Positions 16,661 through 26,659 of a stretch of DNA of 64,000 nucleotides are shown piece after piece. The stretch spans positions 1 to 64,000 of the forward strand of contig JAZQEI010000002.1 in assembly GCA_045538935.1 (NCBI GenBank), written 5' to 3'. Both the position numbers and the translations under genes were made by a program. The DNA is from RGIG3013 sp045538935 (lineage in GTDB: Bacteria; Bacillota; Clostridia; Oscillospirales; Acutalibacteraceae). Position 1 is the stretch's first letter; every line of letters begins with the position of its first letter. The notes beneath the pieces are model-generated. The model ran no database searches, was not told the origin of the DNA, and worked only from the letters and a program-made list of their open reading frames with translations.

Positions 16661-18955
16661 ATGAACAGGACTTTAAAAACAGAAGAAATTTTTGGCGGTT
16701 TTAAGCAAGTAACCTTGGCCGTAACTCACCATGCTTTAGCGGCTTTTGTAGGGTTTGTTTGCGCAAGAGCAAGTGTACAGTCAGCAGCGGCACCGTTTGG
16801 TGTTTCGGCGGTGGCGGCGGCTCCTAAAATCTTTACTCCTGCCACGGTTTTTGGTGCGGCTGTTGGATATTTTATTCCGTCGGGCCAGTTTAGCGGGTTT
16901 AAATACATAGCGGCTTTAGCGGCGGTATCGGCAATAAAATATATGCTCTGCTCTATAAAAAATTTATATAAAAGCAAACTCTTAATATGCATATCTTGCT
17001 TTTTAGCGCTTTTATTAACTACAATTACGGTTTCGGATAGAGATGCATTTTCTATAATTTTAGGATTTTCTGAAAGCGTTTTGTCGTCCGCTGCGGCATT
17101 TTGCTTTTACGACACCATAAACGTTTTAAACAACCGCTCACGCTCACCCGATTCTCTAAAAGTTTGCAGTATAATAATATCGGTAAATTTAATTTTGTTA
17201 GGGCTTTACGGATTTGAACTTTTTGATGTATCGTTAGGCAGACTTTTAGCATCGGTATTTTTGCTAATGGCCGCGCGCTACGGCAAAGCCTCTATGGGCG
17301 CTGTTGCGGCAATATCGGTAGCGTTTAGCGTGGCACTTTACAATTTAGAGCTTTCATCCCACGCTTTAGCCTTTTGTATAGCAGGATTATTTGCAGGGAT
17401 ATTTGCATCGTTAGGAAAAATTGCTTGCTCATTAAGTTATATTTTAACATTTATTTTATCAAGCATTTTAATTTACGGCGGCGAATTTTCGCTTGTTTTG
17501 GCCAGTGAAGCGGTTTTTGCAACAGCCATATTTTTAATTATACCAAAGTCGTTTAGCAAAAAGTGTGCAAATCTGCTATCACCCTTAACGGTTAAGGCTT
17601 CACAAGTGGGCAAATGCAACGCTCTTACAATGCGGCTTATGTTTGCAGCATCGGCTTTAAAAGATGTATCGCAAACGGTAGACACCGTTGCAAAAGAGCT
17701 TTCTAAAATTAACTGTCCAAGCTTTGACGATATAGTTGAATCCACCCAAAAAACCGCTTGCCCCGGATGCGCTAATTTTAGCAGATGTTGGGACACACAA
17801 AAACAGCAAACCCTAGATTTCACCGCAAAAATGGCAACAAATATTCATATGAATTTGCCAGATATTTCACCCGAGGAATTTAAAGGTATTTGTCTTAGAC
17901 GCACAGACTTTGAAAACGCATTTGTGACTGAGTATAACGATTTTTACAAAAAACTCAGTCAAGAAGATCAGTTAGAACAGGTGCGAAATGTGGTATCTGA
18001 CCAATTTGATGCGGTGTCGAGTATGCTAAACTCGCTTGCTAAGGAATTTACCAACGACGAAAACTATGACTCTTTACTTGCCGACAAAATCGCCTGTGCT
18101 TTAAGAGAAATTGGCATTATTGTAAACGACTGCGGTTGTAGGACCGACAAATACGGCCGAATGACAGTAGAAATTAGGGTGGTAGAAAAAAAAGACACTG
18201 TATTTAACCGCACCCACATATTAAGACGCATAGAAAGTGTTTGCGAACGCGATTTTGAAAGTCCATGTATTTTTAGCACCAACACCGAGGTTTTAATAAC
18301 CCTAAGTGAAAAGGCGGTTTATACAGTAGATACAGGTGTAAAACAGATAAACAGTAATAACAATAATATCTCAGGTGATGCTTACAGTTGCTTTTACGAC
18401 GGCAAGGGCCGTTACATTATGCTTTTGTCTGACGGCATGGGTAACGGCGGCAGAGCAGCGGTAGACGGGGCAATGGCCACGAATATTTTAACCCGTTTGC
18501 TTAAAGCCGGATTTGGTTTTGATTGTTCACTCAAAATTTTAAACTCGTCTATGCTTTTTAAATCTACCGATGAATCATTGGCAACTGTAGACGCCGTATG
18601 TATAGATCTTTTTACGGGCCGAACCGAGCTTTATAAAGCAGGCGCTGCACCAACCCTTGTGCGACGCAACGGCCGCACCGGAAAAGCCCAAAGCACATCA
18701 CTACCCGCCGGTATTTTAAGAGATATTGGGTTTGACAAGGCTACGATAAAGCTTCGCTGTAAAGACATTACTCTTATGCTCTCTGATGGTGCAGTTTGCG
18801 ATGGCACCGACTGGATATGTGCCGAGCTTGAATCGTTTGAGGGCACCGCAAGTGAGCTTTGTGATAAAATAGCCAATGGCGCTTACCGACGCAGACCGGG
18901 CGGAAAAAACGATGACATAACGGTTATTGCAACAATTTTGCACAAGGCGGTATAA
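16661..18955 (+). CDS. spoIIE: Stage II sporulation protein E
   Basis: The 764-residue phosphatase dephosphorylates SpoIIAA and so releases SigF in the forespore. About ten membrane helices occupy residues ~20-300, followed by a regulatory region with a cysteine motif (CPGCANFSRCW) and a C-terminal PP2C domain with metal-binding aspartates in SGDAYSCF, LSDGMGNGGRA and PGGKNDDITVI. The start follows AAGGTGATG. A single gene with a bidirectional terminator behind it. The length is a little under that of B. subtilis. Confidence 0.95.
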   Translation: MNRTLKTEEIFGGFKQVTLAVTHHALAAFVGFVCARASVQSAAAPFGVSAVAAAPKIFTPATVFGAAVGYFIPSGQFSGFKYIAALAAVSAIKYMLCSIKNLYKSKLLICISCFLALLLTTITVSDRDAFSIILGFSESVLSSAAAFCFYDTINVLNNRSRSPDSLKVCSIIISVNLILLGLYGFELFDVSLGRLLASVFLLMAARYGKASMGAVAAISVAFSVALYNLELSSHALAFCIAGLFAGIFASLGKIACSLSYILTFILSSILIYGGEFSLVLASEAVFATAIFLIIPKSFSKKCANLLSPLTVKASQVGKCNALTMRLMFAASALKDVSQTVDTVAKELSKINCPSFDDIVESTQKTACPGCANFSRCWDTQKQQTLDFTAKMATNIHMNLPDISPEEFKGICLRRTDFENAFVTEYNDFYKKLSQEDQLEQVRNVVSDQFDAVSSMLNSLAKEFTNDENYDSLLADKIACALREIGIIVNDCGCRTDKYGRMTVEIRVVEKKDTVFNRTHILRRIESVCERDFESPCIFSTNTEVLITLSEKAVYTVDTGVKQINSNNNNISGDAYSCFYDGKGRYIMLLSDGMGNGGRAAVDGAMATNILTRLLKAGFGFDCSLKILNSSMLFKSTDESLATVDAVCIDLFTGRTELYKAGAAPTLVRRNGRTGKAQSTSLPAGILRDIGFDKATIKLRCKDITLMLSDGAVCDGTDWICAELESFEGTASELCDKIANGAYRRRPGGKNDDITVIATILHKAV

Positions 18956-18956
18956 A

Positions 18957-18993
18957 TAAAACTCTTCCTAACTTTTGGTTGGGAAGAGTTTTT
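18957..18993. terminator. Bidirectional terminator spoIIE / WbsX-RgpF gene
   Basis: AAAACTCTTCCTAAC pairs with GTTGGGAAGAGTTTT (one wobble) between convergent genes; T runs occur on both strands. Confidence 0.88.
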
Positions 18994-18994
18994 G

Positions 18995-21865
18995 TTAGTT
19001 CCAGTTTTCTATAGCATTTTTGCCGTTTAGCTTTTTAACAAAGCCTTCTAGCTTTATTTTTTCATTACCGCTCATATAAGAGTATGCTTTTTTCTTAACA
19101 AGCGGTCCCCCAAGCATTGCGAGTGTTGCGGGTTTGTCGTAAGGAATTTTGTAGTCTGCAAGATAGTTCCACATATAATACGACTCTGTTAAATACGGCG
19201 CATAGGTATAACCCTTTTTAGCCATAAATTTGGTAAGCTCTACCTCTCCGTTTAAAACGGCATCGGTAAATTCGTCACTCATTTTTAGGCGGTCAAAGAA
19301 TTCTTTTAGCGCGGTGCTTTCTATTACCTTTTTCTCAAACACCACAAAGTACGACTGTATGTGCTCGGTTATTTTGTTTGCCTTTAAATATTTTTTCTCG
19401 GCAAGCTCGGGGAATAGAGTTATACCCCAGAAATCTAAACCTTGTTTTTGCATTTTTGCAAAAACATTCTTTAAATCAAAAATCGGTGGGAATGTGCTGT
19501 TGTTAACCAGTGCAAGTTGGTCATATTCTTTTATTTTATCATATCCGAATTCTTCAATGCCTTGTTTCCAAGCGGCAAAGTCAAAGCCTATATTTTCGCG
19601 AAAAATTATCTTTTCGCAAAGAGTTTTAACTTTATTTGTTTGCTCATCTGGTAAGGGTGAGTTTGATATAAATACTATTGTGTCAAATACCTTTTTATAT
19701 GCTTTTAGTGAGTCTAAATCCGACTCACTTATAACAGAGTTTTTATTATAATGGGCATAAAAAGCAATTCTCTTTTTTTCATCTATATCAATAGGCTCTG
19801 TAACATTATTAAATATTTTATAACAATTAAAGCCGTATTCAGCTGCTAAATAAACCCAGCTGCGTTCTATGCAGTGTGCTATTGTGGCATTTACCTGTCC
19901 TGCCTCTTTTGGAAAGTCGTCAGGCTCTATTATACCGCTAAACATATGCCTTATGGCCTCGGTTTTTGCCCAGAACATATTGCCAACCGGGAATACAGGG
20001 TTTTGTGGCGGTGTAAGTTCTACACCAAGCTTTGCAAGCAAAGCCATACAACCCGCTAGATTTCCGCCCCATTCGGTTTGATTTTCTAGAGGTGGGAATG
20101 TTTCGGGAAACATAATGCCTATGTTTTTATTGCTTTTAAACAGTGCGAACATTCTTTTTAAATATTCCTCACTGCCAAACAAGTGCTTAAAGATATATTC
20201 GCGCCAATCGTTTCCGTGGCTTGCAGTAACGGTACGCTTTGAGTGAATATGACAAATATAATCGTAATTATCGATTCTGCCTTGCATTTGGAAAATAAAC
20301 GGTGCAACATCTCTGCCGCGGTTTTCAAAAACTTCAACAACCGCATTTTTGCAACGGCATTTATTTTTTAGTTGATTTTTTATAAACTCGGCTTTTTCTT
20401 CGGTATCGGTAGAAACATAACAGTCAAAATCATACGGAATTTTATTTATGTTCTCAATAGTCTGGTCTAACGTTTCGGTGTAGAACATATGAATTTGAAC
20501 TGCTATTTTAACTTGTTTTTCGCTTGGTTGTAATTCTTGCAAATCGTTATTTATTACAATTAAATCGTCGGTTAACGGCATATTGGTAAGTGCCTTTGCT
20601 ACGGTGTTTATATTTGCATAGCCGTATTTTTCGTCGGGCTCTAAATAGGTGCCCTCTGCCCATTCGTTCCAAGCGTTTATGAATACAAACCGTTCCTCTT
20701 TAGCAAAGTCACGGCGGGCCTGATTACAAATAGTAAGCACCCAGTTATAAAGACTTTGCAAAGAAAAATTATGATAGGTGGTCCATTTTTGCTTTCGTCT
20801 TGCAGCATTATCCCACGCCATCATACAGGTTGGATAAACCGATTTTGAAGATTCTTTATTTCGACCGTTTTGATAATCGTATATATACCCGTCAACTACC
20901 TTTTGATAATTGTAAACATACGCTTTTTGACGGTTAAGGTTTATGTTGCGGTTCGCAAAATCTATATGCTGTGTATTGTGTGGTGGAAACTCAATTTCCG
21001 CATCTACGCACTCTCCTATGCCAAGTTTTTTTGCGGTATTTTCGAATGTACGGCAGGTCCAAATGCAAATTTCGCCTATACCTATTTTACGTGCTACTTC
21101 TCGCCAGGTATTAAATGTTTGCTTGCAGTTTGGTATCTGGCCGGGGTTATAAACCACTATCACCGGCTTTGAGTTTATTCGAATATAACGAGGGTCATCG
21201 ATATATTTTTTTAAATCAACAATAAACTGCTCGGCATCGGCAGTAGAATAATCTTGAGATATTAAAACATCGGTTGCTTGACCGTCCCACGTGCGCGTCC
21301 AATTTTCATTTGCCCAGCAAAGACAAAACGGAAAATCTATTTGACTGTTCTCTAAAAGCAAATCAACGGGCTTTTCCATTAGGCGTTTGCCAGAAAACCA
21401 ATAATAATAAAAGCAAAAACCGTATATTTTGTGCTGCTTTGCAAGCTCTACTTGGCGTTTAATAGTTTCAATATTTGTTAAATCATAATAGCCTATATCT
21501 TTATGCGGTGTGCGGGGCTGATAGTGGCCCGTAAATCTGGGTTCACAAACCTTTGTATTGGTCCATTCGGTAAAGCCCTTGCCCCACCATTCGTCGTTTT
21601 CTTTAAAGGCATGAAACTGCGGAAGATAAAACGCCAGCATTTTTACATCGGTAGAAAATTCCGAAAAATCAATATTATCTTGATACTCGCTGTCTATATC
21701 TACATAATCTAATTTGTGTTCAAAAAGCGCACTGTACCCTAAAGACGACAAACCAAATAAGCGCTTTAGCCGACGAGTAATTACCCGTAAGCCATCGCGC
21801 TTAAATGCATTTATTACTCTTTTTAAAAACAAATAAGGTATAGTCTGCTCTAACTTAGTTTTCAT
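18995..21865 (-). CDS. WbsX (GH99-like) - RgpF two-domain polysaccharide protein
   Basis: A 956-residue soluble protein. Residues ~70-420 are a glycosyltransferase WbsX/GH99-like barrel (MLAFYLPQFHAFKEND, GFTEWTNTK, CWANENWTRTWDG, FINAWNEWAEGTYLEPD). Residues ~450-900 are a rhamnan-synthesis RgpF domain (VENRGRDVAPF-type motif FENRGRDVAPFIF, then RENIGFDFAAWKQG). Both occur in O-antigen and rhamnan synthesis. It is the last gene of an ABC exporter cassette and probably builds or trims the exported glycan. The fusion of both domains is seen in other surface-glycan loci. Confidence 0.87.
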   Translation of the reverse strand: MKTKLEQTIPYLFLKRVINAFKRDGLRVITRRLKRLFGLSSLGYSALFEHKLDYVDIDSEYQDNIDFSEFSTDVKMLAFYLPQFHAFKENDEWWGKGFTEWTNTKVCEPRFTGHYQPRTPHKDIGYYDLTNIETIKRQVELAKQHKIYGFCFYYYWFSGKRLMEKPVDLLLENSQIDFPFCLCWANENWTRTWDGQATDVLISQDYSTADAEQFIVDLKKYIDDPRYIRINSKPVIVVYNPGQIPNCKQTFNTWREVARKIGIGEICIWTCRTFENTAKKLGIGECVDAEIEFPPHNTQHIDFANRNINLNRQKAYVYNYQKVVDGYIYDYQNGRNKESSKSVYPTCMMAWDNAARRKQKWTTYHNFSLQSLYNWVLTICNQARRDFAKEERFVFINAWNEWAEGTYLEPDEKYGYANINTVAKALTNMPLTDDLIVINNDLQELQPSEKQVKIAVQIHMFYTETLDQTIENINKIPYDFDCYVSTDTEEKAEFIKNQLKNKCRCKNAVVEVFENRGRDVAPFIFQMQGRIDNYDYICHIHSKRTVTASHGNDWREYIFKHLFGSEEYLKRMFALFKSNKNIGIMFPETFPPLENQTEWGGNLAGCMALLAKLGVELTPPQNPVFPVGNMFWAKTEAIRHMFSGIIEPDDFPKEAGQVNATIAHCIERSWVYLAAEYGFNCYKIFNNVTEPIDIDEKKRIAFYAHYNKNSVISESDLDSLKAYKKVFDTIVFISNSPLPDEQTNKVKTLCEKIIFRENIGFDFAAWKQGIEEFGYDKIKEYDQLALVNNSTFPPIFDLKNVFAKMQKQGLDFWGITLFPELAEKKYLKANKITEHIQSYFVVFEKKVIESTALKEFFDRLKMSDEFTDAVLNGEVELTKFMAKKGYTYAPYLTESYYMWNYLADYKIPYDKPATLAMLGGPLVKKKAYSYMSGNEKIKLEGFVKKLNGKNAIENWN

Positions 21866-21875
21866 TGGCTTTTCC

Positions 21876-22619
21876 TTACTGGTTTGCCAAACCCTTATAG
21901 GCAGTACAAACTTCTTCGGTAGGGCCTATCATTTTAGGTATGCTTTTTTCTATCCATAAAACGCGGTCGCACATCTGCTCGATTTGCTCTATATCGTGCG
22001 AAACCATTATTACGGTTGTGCCACCCTCCATAAGAGTTTGTATGCGCTTTTTACATTTTTCTTGGAACAAAAAGTCGCCAACGGCAAGAATTTCGTCAAC
22101 TATAAGTATGTCGGGCTTTACTACGGTAGCTATGGCAAAGGCTATTCTGGCCACCATACCCGAGGAATAGTTCTTTATAGGTAAATCTAAAAAGTCATGT
22201 AGCTCGGCAAAATCTATAATTTCGTCGAACTTATCTTCTAAAAACTGACGTTCAAAGCCGAGCACTGCACCGTTTAAAAATACATTTTCTCTGGCAGTTA
22301 ACTCACCGTCAAAGCCGGCGCCAAGCTCTATTAGCGGGGCTATAGTGCCATCTATTGTAACCTTGCCGGTTGTGGGGGTTAAAATACCCGATATTATTTT
22401 TAGTAAGGTGGATTTTCCGCTACCATTGGTGCCCACAATACCAAATACTTCACCTCTTTTTATTTCGAGCGATACATCTGAAACCGCAACAAAATCTTTA
22501 AAAAAGAGTTTACCCTTAGCAAGCTTTAAAAAGTATTCTTTTAAACTCTCTATTTTCTCAGAGCTCATATTAAAATGCATTGAGACATTTTCGACTTTAA
22601 CTGCATAATTCTGGTCCAT
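21876..22619 (-). CDS. Polysaccharide ABC exporter ATPase (TagH/RfbE type)
   Basis: I place the start at the ATG at 22619 (247 aa), with GGAG seven bases upstream; an ATG at 22631 lacks a binding site. Motifs: Walker A GTNGSGKST, signature YSSGM, Walker B ILIVDEIL and the switch histidine in MVSHD. The insertion AVSDVSLEIKRGEV and the acidic IDGTIAPLIELGAGF segment are typical of ATPases exporting O-antigen or teichoic acid. No extra C-terminal glycan-binding domain is present. It pairs with the permease encoded immediately upstream. Confidence 0.92.
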   Translation of the reverse strand: MDQNYAVKVENVSMHFNMSSEKIESLKEYFLKLAKGKLFFKDFVAVSDVSLEIKRGEVFGIVGTNGSGKSTLLKIISGILTPTTGKVTIDGTIAPLIELGAGFDGELTARENVFLNGAVLGFERQFLEDKFDEIIDFAELHDFLDLPIKNYSSGMVARIAFAIATVVKPDILIVDEILAVGDFLFQEKCKKRIQTLMEGGTTVIMVSHDIEQIEQMCDRVLWIEKSIPKMIGPTEEVCTAYKGLANQ

Positions 22620-22630
22620 TTTTTTCTCCA

Positions 22631-23620
22631 TTAAATGTATAAGATAAATTTCTTTTGTTTTTTAGCAAAGAATGCAACACCTATTCCTAAAACTAAAAGC
22701 GATAATGCAAGACATATTGCATTTTGCTCTATAGTAGGACAGCGGTGATAAAACATAAGGTCTCTGAAATACTGCAAATAATGGTAAAGCGGGTTAAACT
22801 GTAATGCAAACTGCATTGGAGCCGATAATGATTCGGCCGGGTAGAAAACGGGGGTTACGTAGTTTAACGCCAAAAGTAACACTCCGTACAAATGCTGAAC
22901 GTCGCGCAAAAAAACTTCGGCAGTTGCCAAAATTAAGCCTACGCCCAATGTAAACATTAAAAAGTACAGTAAGAACAAGGGCAAATATAAATACGATACT
23001 GTCGGGAAAACTCTGTAATAAAATAAAACCGCAAGAGCAGGAATGAAGGTAATAAGAAAGTTTAATCCAGAAAACAAGGTTTTACTTATAGGGAATATAT
23101 ATTTTGGTACATAAACCTTTTTTATTAACTGCCCAGAACCCAACACAGAAACGAGCGAAAACTGTGTAGCTTCAGAAAAGAAGTTGAACATTATTTGACC
23201 CAAAATTAAATATGCAGGGAATTTTTCAATATTAAATCTGAAAACAAATGAAAATACCGCCGAAACAACAATCATCATTAAAAACGGGTTCACAAGGCTC
23301 CATGCAATACCAAGGTAAGAGCGACGATATTTTACCTTAAACTCTTTACCTATAAGCTGAGCCAATAAAAAGCGGTATCTAACAAAAACATTTACTACTT
23401 CACTAAAGCCGGTTATAACACCATCTTTAGCCTTTTTTATTTGAATCAAACAAAATACTACAAAAATTGCTAATAGTCCACCCCAAAGGCCTAGGCATTT
23501 TAGCGTATAATTAGTATCTACCGTAGGATAATTAAATCTGCCAATTAGATAATACAACCCAAACACAACGGTAATAAGACCGCTGCCAAACAACATGATT
23601 TTTTTAAAGACCTTGTCCAT
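22631..23620 (-). CDS. ABC-2 type polysaccharide export permease
   Basis: The ATG at 23620 (329 aa) has AGGTG at seven bases; the GTG at 23629 lies inside that site. Besides the six helices of ABC-2 permeases (KVKYRRSYLGIAWSLVNP is the coupling region), the protein has two extra N-terminal helices (residues ~10-60). It moves a lipid-linked glycan across the membrane with the ATPase at 21876. Its stop codon sits just upstream of the ATPase gene. First gene of the cassette. Confidence 0.9.
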   Translation of the reverse strand: MDKVFKKIMLFGSGLITVVFGLYYLIGRFNYPTVDTNYTLKCLGLWGGLLAIFVVFCLIQIKKAKDGVITGFSEVVNVFVRYRFLLAQLIGKEFKVKYRRSYLGIAWSLVNPFLMMIVVSAVFSFVFRFNIEKFPAYLILGQIMFNFFSEATQFSLVSVLGSGQLIKKVYVPKYIFPISKTLFSGLNFLITFIPALAVLFYYRVFPTVSYLYLPLFLLYFLMFTLGVGLILATAEVFLRDVQHLYGVLLLALNYVTPVFYPAESLSAPMQFALQFNPLYHYLQYFRDLMFYHRCPTIEQNAICLALSLLVLGIGVAFFAKKQKKFILYI

Positions 23621-23629
23621 TGCTTTCAC

Positions 23630-23695
23630 CTATCTTTAAGCTTTGTTCTATATTTATATTACAAGATTACATAATTAACCTATTTTATCCAATTT
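23630..23695. other. 5' leader of the exporter operon
   Basis: AT-rich untranslated leader between promoter and permease; no hairpin or ORF recognised. The DNA from 23725 to 23880 is likewise without a recognised feature. Confidence 0.4.
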
Positions 23696-23724
23696 ATTAT
23701 ACCCCAAATAATGTTTAAAGTCAA
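23696..23724 (-). promoter_or_regulatory. Promoter of the polysaccharide export cassette
   Basis: On the minus strand TTGACT (23719-23724), 17-bp spacer, TATAAT (23696-23701). Confidence 0.82.
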
Positions 23725-23881
23725 TCTTTTAGCATTCACTATTAAGCGCGTACGACATTACGCAAAAAATTCTAAAGCAACAGACAAATAATCCGCTTTT
23801 AAAAAAATTAATTTAAGGTTTATCTTGACTTTGCAAAAAATTGATAGAAAACGTGTTGCTTTATTATGGTTTATTGAAAAT

Positions 23882-23917
23882 AAAAAACAGAGTGTACATA
23901 AGCACTCCGTTTTTTTA
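23882..23917 (-). terminator. Terminator of the FAD oxidoreductase gene
   Basis: GAGTG/CACTC stem with an 8-nt loop, extended by paired A and T runs, two bases past the stop codon. Confidence 0.75.
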
Positions 23918-23918
23918 T

Positions 23919-25256
23919 CTATTTTATATATCCGTTATCTTCTATTATCCATTCGCGAAGTTTTTTAACATCAATGCTATGTACATCTACTGTATTAGAG
24001 TCTTTAGCAATAACGGCCGCTTTGCCTGCGGCTTCACCCATACACAAACAAACGGGCATAACGCGTGTACTTGCTTGTACGGTGCGGTCGGTAGAAATAC
24101 TTCTGCCCGCAACAAGCACATTTTTAAGACCTTTTGGTGTTAAACAGCGGTAAGGTATACCGTGTGATTCGCCCTTGTCGTAACGGCGTGTGCGCTCGGG
24201 TGCTTCTAGTTTGCCCTCAATAAAGTCTTCTATTTCGGCTTTTGAATTATGAATATCTATATAATAACAGTTGCGACAAATTTCGTCGTCAAAAGTTTTT
24301 CGGTCTAAATAATCTTCTATTGTAAGAATGTAGTCACCTAAAATTCTGCGCGATTCTCTTACCCCTACCACTGATGCGGTATTAGAAATTTTGGAATCTT
24401 TAAAAGGTGCGGGTTGATAATCTTTTAAGGCTCTGTGAATTTCGTGAGCTAGTTTTCTTCCCCTTATTAATGCCTTAGATACATTTGTAGGGTCACTAGT
24501 TTCAACATCCCAAATATGACCCGCATTAAAGCCTATTGTTCCGTTATATAAAGTGCTTACACACATATGTGTATCGGGAATATCGTACTTATTAGACTCA
24601 ACAATTTTGTATATAGGGCTATTAGGGTTGTTAGGGTGCAAATGCTCACTTTTATTATAAGAATCCATATCAACATTAGATACGCTAAAACAAAGCGTTG
24701 CCGGTTGATAACCGCTTCCCTCATCTTTGGGCAGTACCGTAGCGCCCGCAAAAAAACATAAATCGGCATCGCCCGTGCAGTCTATATAAATCTTGGCTTT
24801 ATAAGCGGTAAGTCCCGCCTTGTTGCTTACAATTATTGTTTTTACCTCGTCGTTTTCTACATCTACCAAAGAAAGAGTAGTATTAAACAAAACATCGGCG
24901 CCCGCCTCGGTTACCTTTGTATCGTAAATGTGCTTTAAACCCTCTGGGTCTATGGGCACCCAGTCGAACATATCGTCACGCGCATTTTCAAGCTGAGCGC
25001 GACTTTCTAAAAATATTTCTTCGGCAATGCCTTTGTAAATTATTTTTTCTTTATCCCAAAACGGACACCATGACGGCACCAAACCGCTTGTGGCCATGCC
25101 GCCTAGGGCACCAGTTGCCTCTATAAGTAAAGTTTTGGCTCCTCTTCTGGCTGCCGCAATCGCTGCCGAACATCCCGCAGGACCTCCGCCGAGAATAATT
25201 ACCTCGTAAGAATCATTAAACGCTATTTGGGTTGGTTTTAATGTATAAGTGTTCAT
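23919..25256 (-). CDS. FAD-dependent oxidoreductase (FAD_oxidored family)
   Basis: The 445-residue protein opens its conserved region with EVIILGGGPAGCSAAIAAARRGAKTLLIE, a dinucleotide-binding fold for FAD. YIDCTGDADLCFFAGA and a closing RVMPVCLCMGEAAGKAAV motif place it in the family of FAD-dependent proteins often found beside carbohydrate genes. The substrate is unknown. GGAGAGGCC precedes the ATG. It lies 66 bp behind the GNAT gene and may be transcribed with it. Confidence 0.85.
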   Translation of the reverse strand: MNTYTLKPTQIAFNDSYEVIILGGGPAGCSAAIAAARRGAKTLLIEATGALGGMATSGLVPSWCPFWDKEKIIYKGIAEEIFLESRAQLENARDDMFDWVPIDPEGLKHIYDTKVTEAGADVLFNTTLSLVDVENDEVKTIIVSNKAGLTAYKAKIYIDCTGDADLCFFAGATVLPKDEGSGYQPATLCFSVSNVDMDSYNKSEHLHPNNPNSPIYKIVESNKYDIPDTHMCVSTLYNGTIGFNAGHIWDVETSDPTNVSKALIRGRKLAHEIHRALKDYQPAPFKDSKISNTASVVGVRESRRILGDYILTIEDYLDRKTFDDEICRNCYYIDIHNSKAEIEDFIEGKLEAPERTRRYDKGESHGIPYRCLTPKGLKNVLVAGRSISTDRTVQASTRVMPVCLCMGEAAGKAAVIAKDSNTVDVHSIDVKKLREWIIEDNGYIK

Positions 25257-25322
25257 TAAGGCCTCTCCTTTTAGCCGAAGCTTTGGTTGTTTTTAGTAGG
25301 TTGCAGCACGAATTTATAAAAA

Positions 25323-25787
25323 TTACAATATTAGCTCCATACCTATTTTTTGCGGTTTTAAGCCCTGTGCCTCGTAAAATTTTATGGCCGACGAATTACA
25401 ACTCCAAACATTTAGGGTTAAATTATAGCATCCGCTTTCGGTTGCAAGTTTTACAGCGGCCTCGTATAGTTCTTTACCTATATGTTTGCCGCGTAAATTT
25501 TTATCTACACAAAGGTCGTCGATATATAAAGTTTTTATATCGGTTAGCACCGAATTGTTAATGTGTTGCTGAAAAATACAAAAGCAATAACCCAAAACGT
25601 TGTCGGCACTGTCTACCGAAACAAGTATTGGACGTTGCTTGTCGGTTAAAAGCTCTTTTAACTCTTGTCCCGAATATTTTGTGCCAATTTTAAAAATATC
25701 GGGTCGGCCGTTATAATGCACTAAATCAACCTGAGAAAGTAAATCCAAAATTTTGGGTATGTCTTTTTCTATTGCAAATCGTATCAT
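25323..25787 (-). CDS. GNAT family N-acetyltransferase
   Basis: The 154-residue protein has the GNAT acetyl-CoA loop (DKNLRGKHIGKEL, near residue 100) and the closing AIKFYEAQGLKPQ motif. It transfers an acetyl group to an amine; the acceptor is unknown. AAGGGG precedes the start. It sits 14 bp behind tyrA and is probably the tail of the aromatic operon by read-through. Confidence 0.87.
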   Translation of the reverse strand: MIRFAIEKDIPKILDLLSQVDLVHYNGRPDIFKIGTKYSGQELKELLTDKQRPILVSVDSADNVLGYCFCIFQQHINNSVLTDIKTLYIDDLCVDKNLRGKHIGKELYEAAVKLATESGCYNLTLNVWSCNSSAIKFYEAQGLKPQKIGMELIL

Positions 25788-25801
25788 TTGTATTCCCCTT
25801 G

Positions 25802-26659
25802 TTATTTCTTATCAAACAAAGCACGGCGCTCGGTTGAGTGGCGCATCATTTGCCTCATACCGCTTATATCTTCGGTTTCGAGCATTGTTTTAAGGTCATT
25901 AAATTTGGCAATAAACAAATTCATTTGCTCTAAAAGTGCAGATTTATTGGCCACAAACAACTCACTCCACATAAGGTCGTTTATACGGGCTATTCGGGTA
26001 AGATCACGGAAAGAGTCACCCGTAAATTTCTCCATATTCTCTTTGTCATTACAGGTCATAAGCGTAATGGCAATACAGTGAGTAAGTTGTGAAAGAAATC
26101 CGATCATTTCGTCGTGCTCTTCGGGCGATAATGTAGTAACGTTTGAAAAGCCTAAAAGCCTGCCTAATTCCATACAAGTACTTATAGCATTAGGGGTGTT
26201 CTTGCTTGTTGGCGTTACGATATAGTTTGCGCCAACAAATAGTGTATCGGTACTATTCTCTACCCCCGAAACCTCTCTACCTGCCATTGGGTGAGCCGCA
26301 ATAAACTCAACGTCTGGGCGGAGCATATCTTGCACCTTATACACAACACTACCCTTAACACCGGTTACGTCGGTAATAAGCGCACCGCTTTTTAAAAGTG
26401 ATTGATTTTGCTCAATCCATTCTACAAAAACATGCGGATAAAGAGCAAATATAACAAGGTCGGCCTCACCAATAATTTTTTCATCAAGCTCGGTTGAGCC
26501 CTGGTCTATTATATTTTCTTTAATTGCATAGTCTATTGAACTTTGATCCTTTGTAATTGCGCTTATGTGAAAGCCAAAACGTTTAAGCACCCTTGCATAA
26601 CTACCGCCTAAAAGACCTAAACCTACAATTAATATTTTTTTGCTAACATCAACTATCAC
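25802..26659 (-). CDS. tyrA: Prephenate dehydrogenase
   Basis: Oxidative decarboxylation of prephenate to 4-hydroxyphenylpyruvate, the tyrosine branch. The 285-residue protein starts at a GTG overlapping the aroA stop (GTGA). The NAD-binding motif is LIVGLGLLGGSYA; FIAAHPMAGREVSG carries the catalytic histidine, and QLTHCIA the second conserved histidine. There is no ACT domain, so feedback by tyrosine through ACT is absent. Last biosynthetic gene of the aromatic operon. Confidence 0.94.
   Translation of the reverse strand: MIVDVSKKILIVGLGLLGGSYARVLKRFGFHISAITKDQSSIDYAIKENIIDQGSTELDEKIIGEADLVIFALYPHVFVEWIEQNQSLLKSGALITDVTGVKGSVVYKVQDMLRPDVEFIAAHPMAGREVSGVENSTDTLFVGANYIVTPTSKNTPNAISTCMELGRLLGFSNVTTLSPEEHDEMIGFLSQLTHCIAITLMTCNDKENMEKFTGDSFRDLTRIARINDLMWSELFVANKSALLEQMNLFIAKFNDLKTMLETEDISGMRQMMRHSTERRALFDKK

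Noticed and set aside
19230..19751. 173-codon plus-strand frame inside the WbsX-RgpF gene
   Set aside because: Antisense shadow of a conserved coding region.
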